Source of the DNA: Anaerolineae bacterium
GTDB taxonomy: Bacteria > Chloroflexota > Anaerolineae > JAFGEY01
Length of the DNA: 13,924 nucleotides
NCBI GenBank assembly: GCA_016929205.1
Contig: JAFGJF010000458.1
Location: 1-13,924, forward strand
Reading direction: 5' to 3'
How positions within the stretch are numbered: the stretch's first letter is position 1; every line of letters begins with the position of its first letter. Under the pieces are notes generated by a model that worked only from the letters and a program-made list of their open reading frames with translations, did not search any database and had not been told where the DNA came from. Both the position numbers and the translations under genes were made by a program. Of this stretch, positions 7,369 to 13,924 are shown in pieces.

Positions 7369-7395
7369 AAAAAGCCGCATCTGAGATGCGGCTTT
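7369..7395 (-). terminator. Rho-independent terminator after the bifunctional-nuclease gene
   Basis: On the minus strand a perfect 10-bp stem (AAAGCCGCAT / ATGCGGCTTT) with loop CTCAG runs into TTTTT then ACG. The U-tract follows the stem only in the minus direction, so it terminates the gene at 7412-7900 and separates it from dnaB. On the plus strand only three T follow. Confidence 0.78.
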
Positions 7396-7411
7396 GAATG
7401 GCAGAGCCGAT

Positions 7412-7900
7412 TCAGTCTGTTTCCAGGTCATCTATGTCCAACGATTCGACAAAATCCTTAAACACGGACAACTGGGCTTCGTCGAGATCCTGTTCCTGGG
7501 CTGGATAGATACCCGCTTGTTCCATCACTGACTCGTGGACAAAAATGGGCACCCTGGCCCGCACGGCGAGGGCAACGCTGTCGCTTGGCCGGGCGTCAAT
7601 ATCCAGCTCTATGCCGCCCTGCCGGATATGCAACAAGGCGAAAAAGACATCATCTCGCAACTCGTTGACGACAACATATTGCAGCTCACCCCCCAGCTCG
7701 GCAATGCAATTTTTCAACAAATCATGTGTCATCGGCCGGGGATAGGCTGGATAACCCTGCAGCTCGGCCAAAATGGCTTCCGCTTCATTGGGGTGGATAA
7801 AAATCGGCAGTTGCCGGTCATCGTTTATTTCTTTGAGCAAAATCGCCCGCTGTGTTCTCGTCAAGCTCACCCGAATCGAATCGATTGTCACTTGAATCAT
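7412..7900 (-). CDS. Bifunctional nuclease family protein (BFN, DUF151)
   Basis: This 162-residue protein matches the size of the compact BFN/DUF151 fold (for example Thermotoga TM0160, about 160 residues). Diagnostic segments are LPIFIHPNEAEAIL near the N-terminus, YPRPMTHDLL in the middle, DARPSDSVALAVRARVPIFV, and a C-terminal FKDFVESL. Family members are small proteins, some reported with DNase and RNase activity in plants and often of unknown role in bacteria. The ATG at 7900 has AAAGGA about 9 bases upstream. The frame is open to a GTG at 7981, but that 27-residue extension does not look like the family. The gene has its own promoter (8021-8049) and its own terminator, so it is probably monocistronic. 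The acidic tail (DIDDLETD) is common in the family. Confidence 0.85.
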   Translation of the reverse strand: MIQVTIDSIRVSLTRTQRAILLKEINDDRQLPIFIHPNEAEAILAELQGYPAYPRPMTHDLLKNCIAELGGELQYVVVNELRDDVFFALLHIRQGGIELDIDARPSDSVALAVRARVPIFVHESVMEQAGIYPAQEQDLDEAQLSVFKDFVESLDIDDLETD

Positions 7901-8020
7901 CGCCCGTTTTCCTTTGGGATTCGCTCCCTGGTTTTTCACGATCAAGGGATCATGGCGGTTAATCATCGTTTGTGAGAGCACCTATGGCCCTCTCTGTTGC
8001 GAGGCATCGAATCGCCTATG

Positions 8021-8049
8021 ATTATATCACATTCGTGGCACAGCGACAA
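8021..8049 (-). promoter_or_regulatory. Sigma70-like promoter of the bifunctional-nuclease gene
   Basis: Read on the minus strand, TTGTCG (8049-8044), a 17-base spacer and a perfect TATAAT (8026-8021) preceded by TGA, an extended -10. The start would fall near 8014, giving a leader of about 115 bases before the ATG at 7900. I see no riboswitch-like structure in that leader. Confidence 0.65.
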
Positions 8050-8062
8050 GACAAGGGCGCAT

Positions 8063-8091
8063 TTGACAATTAAACCACTCCGTGCTATCGT
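8063..8091 (+). promoter_or_regulatory. Sigma70-like promoter of the glycosyltransferase-recJ operon
   Basis: A consensus TTGACA (8063-8068), a 17-base spacer and TATCGT (8086-8091, 4 of 6) preceded by TGC, an extended -10. It points at the ATG at 8136, with transcription expected to start near 8098. Its -35 box lies 13 bases from the -35 box of the divergent promoter. Confidence 0.58.
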
Positions 8092-8135
8092 TCCCCCAGC
8101 AACAAATACCCCCTGCATCCGATCAGGACTGGACA

Positions 8136-9266
8136 ATGACGATTTACTATGACGTTTCTGCCGCCGTACATGCCCGTTCCGGTCTGGGGCGCTACGCCGA
8201 AAGCCTGGGCCGAGCCTTATTGGCGAACCACAGAGAGCAAATGGCTCTCTTTTACAATCAGGATCCGACCATCCAACCCTTGATCGGGCTGGACGCCATT
8301 CCCCGGCGCACCATCAACGCCGGATACAAGCGCTGGCGTATGCAGGTCTGGATCGGGCAGCTCTTGCGCCAGCATTTTAACCACCTGCTGCCCGGCGCCA
8401 CCCTGTACCACGCCACCGAGCATCTGCTCATGTCGCTGCCGGGTGTCCCGACCGTACTCACCGTGCACGATCTGATTTTCAGGCTGTTTCCACGCTACCA
8501 CAAGCCGCTCAATTATCTCTTTTTGAATTTGACTGTGCCTCTCTTTTGCCGCCGCGCCGACACCATTATTGCCGTCTCCGACTGCACCAAACGCGACATC
8601 GTGCACACCTATCACATCGACCCGGCCAAGATTGTGGTCGTACACGAGGCCGCCCCGCCACGGTTTGCGCCACCTTCACAGGCCGCCATCGATGCCGCCA
8701 GGGCCCAATACCATCTGCCGGAACGCTATCTGCTGACGGTATGCGTTATCGAGCCCAAAAAGAACCACCTCGGGTTTTTGCAGGCCTTTGAACAACTCGT
8801 CCTCGACGATCCCGATCTGTATTGGGTTATCGTGGGCGGTAGAGGCTGGTTGTACGAAAATTTTTTCGCCGCCCTGGAAACCTCTCCGGCGCGCGACAGA
8901 GTCATCATGCCCGGCTATATAACGGACGATGCATTGCCTGCCGTGCTCGGCGGCGCACAGGCTTTTGTTTTTCCGTCCCTATACGAAGGCTTTGGGCTGC
9001 CGCCGCTGGAAGCGATGGCCTGCGGCACACCCGTTATCAGCAGCAACACTTCGAGCCTGCCCGAGGTATGTGGCGACGCCGCACAATATTTCGATCCACA
9101 CCACCCCGAAGAGATGGTCGCGGCTGCGCGCTCTGTACTGGCCGACGCGTCCTTGCGGGAAGCGATGTCAGGTCACGGGCTGGAACAGGCCAGCCAGTTT
9201 TCGTGGCAGCGCGCGGCAGACGAAACCTGGGAGATATATCAACGCCTACGCAACAGATCAGGATAA
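8136..9266 (+). CDS. GT4 family (group 1) glycosyltransferase
   Basis: This 376-residue GT-B glycosyltransferase lacks an evident signal peptide or membrane span, so it is probably cytoplasmic or peripheral. The N-terminal acceptor domain opens with [21 protein letters not shown], where the SGLGRY loop is typical of GT4 enzymes, and contains VLTVHDLIF at 108-115. The C-terminal nucleotide-sugar domain has [15 protein letters not shown] at 204-218, with the basic residues that normally bind the donor phosphates. It also has the EX7E motif EGFGLPPLE (E284, E292) followed by [22 protein letters not shown]. The ATG at 8136 has AGGA 7 bases upstream; a GTG at 8082 lies within the promoter. Such enzymes commonly add mannose or glucose in cell-surface polysaccharide or glycolipid synthesis. 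Donor and acceptor cannot be told from sequence. recJ follows after 6 bases. Confidence 0.9.
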   Translation: MTIYYDVSAAVHARSGLGRYAESLGRALLANHREQMALFYNQDPTIQPLIGLDAIPRRTINAGYKRWRMQVWIGQLLRQHFNHLLPGATLYHATEHLLMSLPGVPTVLTVHDLIFRLFPRYHKPLNYLFLNLTVPLFCRRADTIIAVSDCTKRDIVHTYHIDPAKIVVVHEAAPPRFAPPSQAAIDAARAQYHLPERYLLTVCVIEPKKNHLGFLQAFEQLVLDDPDLYWVIVGGRGWLYENFFAALETSPARDRVIMPGYITDDALPAVLGGAQAFVFPSLYEGFGLPPLEAMACGTPVISSNTSSLPEVCGDAAQYFDPHHPEEMVAAARSVLADASLREAMSGHGLEQASQFSWQRAADETWEIYQRLRNRSG

Positions 9267-9272
9267 CACACC

Positions 9273-11606
9273 ATGACCCAATGGATCGATCCCCAACCTG
9301 TTCACATCGCAGACTCGATACGGCAGGTCGTCGCATCGTACCCGGCCCCTAACCTGATTGCCGAGCTGTTGGTCCGGCGTGGAATCGACAACGCGGACGA
9401 TGCCCGCTCGTTTCTCGATCCTTCGGCCTATGTCCCGGCGCCGCCGCAAGAACTGATCGACGTCGACGTCGCCATCCGGCGGCTCGAACGGGCCATCTCT
9501 GGCGGCGAACGGATCGCCATTTGGGGCGATTTTGATGTCGACGGCCAGACGGCAACGGCTTTGTACCTGCAAGCATTGCGCGACCTGGGCGCCGACGTCA
9601 CGTTTCACATCCCTTCCCGGCGCGAGTCGCACGGCATTCATCCCCTGGGCGTACAACGCCTGATCGACGATGGCATTCAACTCATCCTGACCGCCGACAC
9701 GGGCACCGATGCTCACCCGGCCGCACTGCTGGCAAAGAGCCATGGCGTCGATGTACTGATCACCGACCACCACGACCTGCCCGACATCTTGCCTGAAGCC
9801 GTTGCCCTGATCAATCCCAAGCGTCTGCCTGGCGATCACTCACTATACGAACTGCCGGGTGTTGGCGTCGCCTACGAGGTCGTCAAAGCGCTCTACGAAC
9901 GCGCCGGACGCCCAACCGACCATTTCCTGGACCTGGTCGCCCTGGGCATCGTCGCCGATGTCGCCACACTGCGCGGCGACGTGCGCTATCTGCTGCAACG
10001 CGGCCTTGATGTATTGCGGTTGGCCAACCGGCCCGGACTCAAGGTGATGATGATGCTCGCCGATGTGAACCCGGCCCTGGTCAACGAGGAAGACATTGGG
10101 TTTACCCTCGCGCCGCGCCTCAACGCCTTGAGCCGCGTCGGCCAGGATCTTGGTGCAGACGCCGGCGTCGAGCTGTTGACGACGGACGACCGCACGCGGG
10201 CGCGCACGATCGCCACCGAACTGGAAGCGCTCAACGCAAAACGCCAATGGTTGGTGCGAGAAACCACCGACGCCGCACTTGTCCAGTTCGAACAAGACCG
10301 GACCCTGCTCGACGGCCCGGCGATCGTCGTTGCCGGCGCAAATTGGGAACCAGGCATCGTCGGCATCGTCGCCGGAAGACTGGCCGGTCGTTTTAACCGG
10401 CCGGCCATCGTCTTGAGCGCTCCGCCCGGCGAGATCGCGCGCGGTTCGGCGCGCTCGATACAAGACATCGACATTCACGCCGCCATCGCCGCACAAAAAA
10501 AGATGCTCTACCGCTGCGGCGGGCACCCTATGGCCGCTGGACTCTCGCTCGAGAGCGAGCGCATCCCCGCCTTCCGGCGTGCATTGTGGCGCACGTTGGA
10601 AAAAGCGGGGATCTCGGTGGCAGAAAAACGGATCAACGTCGACGCTTACCTGTCACTCGATCAGATTTCGCTCGACCTGGTCGCGGCAATCCATCACCTG
10701 GCACCCTTTGGCCCCGGCAACGAGCAGCCCGTTTTTGCAACGTCAAACCTGCACCTGGCGAGCAGTGCCGTCATCGGCCGCACCCACGAACACCGGCGTG
10801 TTGTGGTGCGCCACGGTGATGGGCAAGAACAGACCGTTCTATGGTGGCAGAGTGCCGACAAGTCCCTCCCCACAAGTCCTTTTGACCTGGCCTATACCCT
10901 CGGGATCAATACCTTTCGCGGCCAGGCGAACGTGCAACTTGTCTGGGTCGATGCGCGCTCCGTCGCCCCCCTGCCCATGCCGGCTGAGAGCAAAGCAGAC
11001 ATCCAGGTGACAGATTACCGGCGCCATCCCGATCCCGAATCCAGGTTGCGCGAGCTCGTCTCATCCGACCCAGACTGCCTCGTCTGGGGAGAGGGCGTGG
11101 CCGTGCCCGATATCGTTCTCTGCGATCGCACCGGCCTGCACAACGCATCGACCCTGATCGTCTGGACGGCACCACCCGACCCCGGCACGCTGCACGCCGC
11201 CCTGAAAACAGTCGAACCACGGCACGTCATCCTCTTTGGCGTCGATCCCAACCTGGACGCGCCGCGCACGTTCCTGCCAAGGCTGCTCGGATTGACCAAG
11301 CACGTCATCCACAAACAAGGCGGGCAGACCAGCCTGGCCGCACTGGCTGCCGCAACCGCGCAAACCGAGGGTGCCGTTCGCCTTGCGCTAGAGTGGATGG
11401 CTCGCAAGAACCAGATCGGATTAACAATAGACAAGCGCGCCGTGTCTATCTCTCAAACCCCCGGCCAGGCTCAACCCGGCGACGCGGACCTGCGGCAACA
11501 AGCCATGCTCCAGGCACAGTTGCAGGAAACGGCCGCATACCGGGCCTATTTTGCCCAAGCAAAAGCCGGCCGGCTGATCAACGAATCAGAGACAGCCCCA
11601 GTTTGA
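9273..11606 (+). CDS. recJ: Single-stranded-DNA-specific exonuclease RecJ, long form
   Basis: RecJ degrades single-stranded DNA 5' to 3' in recombination and mismatch or base-excision repair. The DHH catalytic core shows motif I GDFDVDG at 85-91 (D86, D88, D90), D142 in ADTG, the DHH triad at 165-167 and GIVADV with D229. The DHHA1 domain has CGGHPMAAG at 415-423. An OB-like region follows (about 455-565). The protein is 777 residues against about 570 for the common form. The extra 200 or so C-terminal residues include LIVWTAPPDPGTLHAALKTV and end in a winged-helix-like TSLAALAAATAQTEGAV region (about 686-715). This recalls domain IV of Deinococcus-Thermus RecJ. AGGA overlaps the stop of the preceding glycosyltransferase gene, so the two are co-transcribed and probably coupled. 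Confidence 0.93.
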   Translation: MTQWIDPQPVHIADSIRQVVASYPAPNLIAELLVRRGIDNADDARSFLDPSAYVPAPPQELIDVDVAIRRLERAISGGERIAIWGDFDVDGQTATALYLQALRDLGADVTFHIPSRRESHGIHPLGVQRLIDDGIQLILTADTGTDAHPAALLAKSHGVDVLITDHHDLPDILPEAVALINPKRLPGDHSLYELPGVGVAYEVVKALYERAGRPTDHFLDLVALGIVADVATLRGDVRYLLQRGLDVLRLANRPGLKVMMMLADVNPALVNEEDIGFTLAPRLNALSRVGQDLGADAGVELLTTDDRTRARTIATELEALNAKRQWLVRETTDAALVQFEQDRTLLDGPAIVVAGANWEPGIVGIVAGRLAGRFNRPAIVLSAPPGEIARGSARSIQDIDIHAAIAAQKKMLYRCGGHPMAAGLSLESERIPAFRRALWRTLEKAGISVAEKRINVDAYLSLDQISLDLVAAIHHLAPFGPGNEQPVFATSNLHLASSAVIGRTHEHRRVVVRHGDGQEQTVLWWQSADKSLPTSPFDLAYTLGINTFRGQANVQLVWVDARSVAPLPMPAESKADIQVTDYRRHPDPESRLRELVSSDPDCLVWGEGVAVPDIVLCDRTGLHNASTLIVWTAPPDPGTLHAALKTVEPRHVILFGVDPNLDAPRTFLPRLLGLTKHVIHKQGGQTSLAALAAATAQTEGAVRLALEWMARKNQIGLTIDKRAVSISQTPGQAQPGDADLRQQAMLQAQLQETAAYRAYFAQAKAGRLINESETAPV

Positions 11607-11699
11607 CAATGCCATTGCATATCGTCGCTCGCTCTTGCTCAAAGGGGACATCGCCAGATCCCTGTTTTACCTGTTGTACGCGCACGATGGATAAATGGC

Positions 11700-11729
11700 G
11701 TGACGTGCTACGCGATAAGGTGTTATAAA
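11700..11729 (+). promoter_or_regulatory. Candidate promoter of the lipid kinase-DegV operon
   Basis: GTGACG (11700-11705, 4 of 6 against TTGACA), an 18-base spacer and TATAAA (11724-11729) preceded by TGT, which gives an extended -10. It lies in the 182-base gap after recJ, in which I found no convincing terminator hairpin for recJ. Confidence 0.45.
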
Positions 11730-11788
11730 GAGCATCATACTCGACAAAAAACCTCAAATAGGAAGAGACGATAGAAAGCGACGACGAT

Positions 11789-12736
11789 ATGCGATACAAG
11801 GTCATTGCCAACCCACTGGCCGGGCGGGGATTCTGCGCCAAATCATTGCCGAAAATAGAGCAGTTGCTGTCCGAACACGGACTTGATTTCGACCTGGTCA
11901 CGACCAATTGGGCCGGAGAGGCGATCGAGCTGGCGCGCCAGGCCGTGCTCGACGGATACGATGTCGTCGTCGCTGCCGGCGGCGACGGAACGTTCCACGA
12001 AGTTGTGAATGGGATGGTGAACGCAGCAAACGACGGCGCGTGGTCGGGCGGAGACGTGGTCGGCGCCCTCGGTATGTTGCCAACCGGGTCAGGATGCGAC
12101 TTTGCGTGGATGGCCGGCGTGCCGGGCGACCTCGAGAGCGCTTGCGCCAAACTGGCCGAACACCAAACCAAGATCGTCGACATTGGGCGCGTTACGGTGG
12201 ACAACACCGACGTGCGCTATTTCGACAACTCGATCGGCATTGGCTTTGAGGGCGTGGTCACGATCGAGGTACGCAGATTCAAGCGCTTGCGCGGTTTGGC
12301 ACTCTATTTGCCAGCCGTCCTGCGTTCCATATTCGTAACCCTCAAGAAGGCACGTTCGACCATCGAGTACGAGGAGGACAGCGACGGCGAGCGCACGTAT
12401 CGCCAGATCAAACTTGACGTTTTGATGGCTGACGTATACAATGGTGCGCGTGGAGGCGGGGCCTTTTTGATCGCGCCGCAAGCCAAACTCGATGACGGCA
12501 AATTCGACCTGTGTCTGTTGGGAAATATGTCTCGCTTGAGAATGCTGCAACTGATTCCCTCGTTTATGAATGGCACGCACATTCACGAAAAGGATGTGAC
12601 AACCTTGCGCAGCAGACACACGATCATCACCTCTCAAGACAGTTTGATCGCGCACGCCGACGGCGAACTGATTTGCACGGACGCGCACCGCATCGAGTGC
12701 GAGATTGTACCCAAGCGCATCCGCCTGATTTGTTGA
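11789..12736 (+). CDS. Diacylglycerol/lipid kinase family protein (DagK/YegS/LCB5 type)
   Basis: This 315-residue protein is the usual length for soluble lipid kinases that transfer ATP gamma-phosphate to diacylglycerol or related lipids at the membrane face. The N-terminal catalytic domain opens with VIANPLAGRG at 5-13 and has the nucleotide-binding GGDGT at 64-68 followed by FHEVVNG. The loop usually written GTGNDFA is here GSGCDFA at 100-106. The C-terminal beta domain has GGGAFLIAPQAKLDDGKFD and HADGEL, both typical. There are no membrane spans. No good Shine-Dalgarno precedes the ATG; AGGAAGAG is about 22 bases away. It is followed after 21 bases by a DegV/FakB-type fatty-acid-binding protein, suggesting a phospholipid-turnover operon. 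The precise lipid substrate is unknown. Confidence 0.88.
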   Translation: MRYKVIANPLAGRGFCAKSLPKIEQLLSEHGLDFDLVTTNWAGEAIELARQAVLDGYDVVVAAGGDGTFHEVVNGMVNAANDGAWSGGDVVGALGMLPTGSGCDFAWMAGVPGDLESACAKLAEHQTKIVDIGRVTVDNTDVRYFDNSIGIGFEGVVTIEVRRFKRLRGLALYLPAVLRSIFVTLKKARSTIEYEEDSDGERTYRQIKLDVLMADVYNGARGGGAFLIAPQAKLDDGKFDLCLLGNMSRLRMLQLIPSFMNGTHIHEKDVTTLRSRHTIITSQDSLIAHADGELICTDAHRIECEIVPKRIRLIC

Positions 12737-12743
12737 TCCAAAA

Positions 12744-12750
12744 AAGGAGG
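12744..12750 (+). promoter_or_regulatory. Strong ribosome binding site of the DegV gene
   Basis: AAGGAGG lies 7 bases before the ATG at 12758, in the 21-base gap after the lipid kinase. It fixes the DegV start and suggests stronger translation than the kinase, whose own site is poor. Confidence 0.8.
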
Positions 12751-12757
12751 CACGTCG

Positions 12758-13693
12758 ATGCAGATTGTAACAGATAGCGGGACAGATCTGGCGCTGTCCC
12801 CTGCGCAAAGAGCCGAACTGGATGTCTACATCGTGCCTCTCGTTGTAACCCTCGAAGGCAAGACCTATCGCGAGGGCGTAGACATTCAACCGGGCGAGTT
12901 TTACGATCTTTTGGCTGCGGCCGGCGGTGGAACCCAACCGCAGAGACTGCCCACCACCTCGCAGCCTTCGGCTGGAGACTTTGCCGAAACCTACCGGCGA
13001 CTGGCCGAATCCGATCCCGACATTCTGTCCATTCACATGACGTCGGGCTTGAGCGGGACATTCGACTCGGCTCGTGCCGGCGCCAAGTTGGTCCCGGAAG
13101 CAAACATCACCCACGTGGATACCAAGACCCTTTCTGCCGCGGCAGGATGGCAGGTCGAGGTAGCAGCCCGGGCAGCCAAAGCAGGCTGGCCGCTAGAACG
13201 GATCCTGGCCTTGATCGAGCGCATCGGCGCCGCCAGCGACAGCATCTATACCCTGAACGAACTACAATATCTGATTCACGGTGGGAGGATCAGCCATATG
13301 AAAGGGCTGATCGCTTCGATGCTGAACCTCAAACCGTTAATTGGGGTAGAAAAAGTGAACGGCACCTACGTGCAGCGGGGCCAGATGCGGTCTTTTAAAC
13401 GCGCGCTCAATGGACTGGTCGACTTGATCGCCCAACAGCACCCGCCGGGCAGCACGCTGCGCGTCCAGGTGCTCTATTCCCACAATCCCGAAGGCGCGGC
13501 CATGCTGCATGAATTGATCGATCGACGATTTGACTGCACCTGGCTGCCCGTTGGCCCAATGTCTCTCGTCCTGGGAGCCCATACCGGCCCCAGCATGGTC
13601 GGTGTGGCTTTTGCTCCGGCGGCTGTTTTTGACGATGTCCCGGGCGGTGGGACTCAACCGCTCTCAGGCGATGGGATTCAACCGCAAGGATAA
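12758..13693 (+). CDS. DegV/FakB family fatty-acid-binding protein
   Basis: This 311-residue DegV-fold protein binds one fatty acid; FakB members present it to the kinase FakA for phosphorylation and use in phospholipid synthesis. It starts IVTDSGTDL (3-11). It has LPTTSQPSAGDF at 64-75, TSGLSGTFDSA at 95-105 (fatty-acid carboxylate site), NELQYLIHGGRIS at 167-179 and GAHTGPS at 273-279, all family landmarks. A GGGTQPQ segment (56-62) sits just before LPTTSQPS, where relatives usually have a shorter loop. The tail from about residue 289 runs past the normal end (GVAFAP) and holds two more copies of that segment. The start follows a strong AAGGAGG. No fakA-like kinase is in the window. The next gene begins one base after the stop. 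Confidence 0.92.
   Translation: MQIVTDSGTDLALSPAQRAELDVYIVPLVVTLEGKTYREGVDIQPGEFYDLLAAAGGGTQPQRLPTTSQPSAGDFAETYRRLAESDPDILSIHMTSGLSGTFDSARAGAKLVPEANITHVDTKTLSAAAGWQVEVAARAAKAGWPLERILALIERIGAASDSIYTLNELQYLIHGGRISHMKGLIASMLNLKPLIGVEKVNGTYVQRGQMRSFKRALNGLVDLIAQQHPPGSTLRVQVLYSHNPEGAAMLHELIDRRFDCTWLPVGPMSLVLGAHTGPSMVGVAFAPAAVFDDVPGGGTQPLSGDGIQPQG
12923..12943 (+). repeat. Short in-frame repeat, copy 1, in degV
   Basis: The core GGTGGAACCCAACCGC at 12926-12941 matches the core of copy 2 at 14 of 16 positions; both differences are transitions and both are synonymous. It encodes GGGTQPQ in the loop before LPTTSQPS. Confidence 0.75.
13643..13687 (+). repeat. Short in-frame repeat, copies 2 and 3, at the end of degV
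   Basis: Two 21-base units start 24 bases apart (13643 and 13667). Their cores are GGTGGGACTCAACCGC and GATGGGATTCAACCGC, alike at 14 of 16 positions. They encode GGGTQPL and GDGIQPQ and form most of the C-terminal extension of the DegV protein. Confidence 0.78.
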
Positions 13694-13694
13694 C

Positions 13695-13924
13695 ATGCCA
13701 GACAAACCATTGACCGCCGTGCTAATCGGCCTGGGCCATCGTGCCTTGCTCTACGGTTCCTACGCGCTCAACCACCCGGACGAGCTGGCTATCGTCGGTT
13801 TGGCGGACCCGGATCGGGGTCGTCTCGGGCGCGCGGCGGCCATGTTTGACATACCGCCAGAGCGTTGCTATCGTACCTCGCAAGAATTGGCCGCCCAGCC
13901 GCGCTTTGCCGATGCGGCGATCAA
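13695..13924 (+). CDS. Gfo/Idh/MocA family oxidoreductase, N-terminus only
   Basis: The first 76 residues are visible before the window ends. They form a Rossmann start with AVLIGLGHRALLYGSYAL and the beta-2 end VGLADPD. This is the pattern of one Gfo/Idh/MocA branch, in which GxGxRxxxYxxYAxxHPDE is followed by ADPD. The ATG at 13695 comes one base after the DegV stop, with AAGGA reading into that stop codon, so it is probably the third gene of the lipid kinase-DegV operon. It belongs to a different branch from the dehydrogenase at 180-1238. The EKP motif and active site lie outside the window, so the substrate is unknown. Confidence 0.8.
   Translation, partial: MPDKPLTAVLIGLGHRALLYGSYALNHPDELAIVGLADPDRGRLGRAAAMFDIPPERCYRTSQELAAQPRFADAAI

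Noticed and set aside
11607..11699. Hairpin near GCGT...ACGC after recJ as a terminator
   Set aside because: The stem is only 4 bp with an 8-base loop and no T-run follows.
12089..13114. A 341-codon minus-strand open frame across the lipid kinase and degV
   Set aside because: It spans two well-supported genes and their ribosome binding site on the other strand and shows no family motif.

Overview
The window reads as chromosomal DNA of a GC-rich bacterium, most likely a Chloroflexota member (Anaerolineae-like). That placement is an inference from the gene mix: a DnaB/DnaD/DnaC-like replication cluster, a long RecJ, a bifunctional-nuclease-family protein, a GT4 glycosyltransferase, a DegV protein and Gfo/Idh/MocA plus GH116 sugar enzymes. 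It was not tested by any search. Coding density is high and no gene-free stretch exceeds 300 bases. I see no tRNA, rRNA, CRISPR array or transposase.

Left half (1-7900, all minus strand, so read right to left). A bifunctional-nuclease-family gene (7412-7900) ends at a clear hairpin terminator (7369-7395). Next is a tightly packed replication operon: the replicative helicase dnaB (4446-7292), interrupted by a 497-residue intein in its Walker A loop; a DnaD-domain primosome protein (3706-4446, sharing one base with dnaB); and a DnaC/IstB-like helicase loader (2323-3651). The loader has two complete AAA+ ATPase domains in tandem, which is the most unusual object here. The loader stop overlaps the start of a dihydrodipicolinate synthase/N-acetylneuraminate lyase-family gene (1418-2326). 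A Gfo/Idh/MocA dehydrogenase (180-1238) and the first codons of a GH116-like glycosidase (1-124) follow. Replication genes therefore run into what looks like a carbohydrate-catabolism set.

Right half (8136-13924, all plus strand). Back-to-back sigma70-like promoters at 8021-8091 drive the two halves apart. The first plus-strand operon is a GT4 glycosyltransferase followed 6 bases later by a 777-residue RecJ exonuclease with a long C-terminal extension. After a 182-base gap with a plausible extended -10 promoter comes a lipid-type pair: a diacylglycerol-kinase-family lipid kinase, then a DegV/FakB fatty-acid-binding protein. A second, truncated Gfo/Idh/MocA oxidoreductase starts one base after the DegV stop and runs off the window.

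Points for a second look: the double-headed helicase loader, with its second domain lacking the usual sensor-1 Asn; the P-loop intein carrying a seemingly intact LAGLIDADG endonuclease and a helix-turn-helix-like insert; the one-locus helicase-adaptor-loader set; and a short in-frame repeat present three times in the DegV gene.
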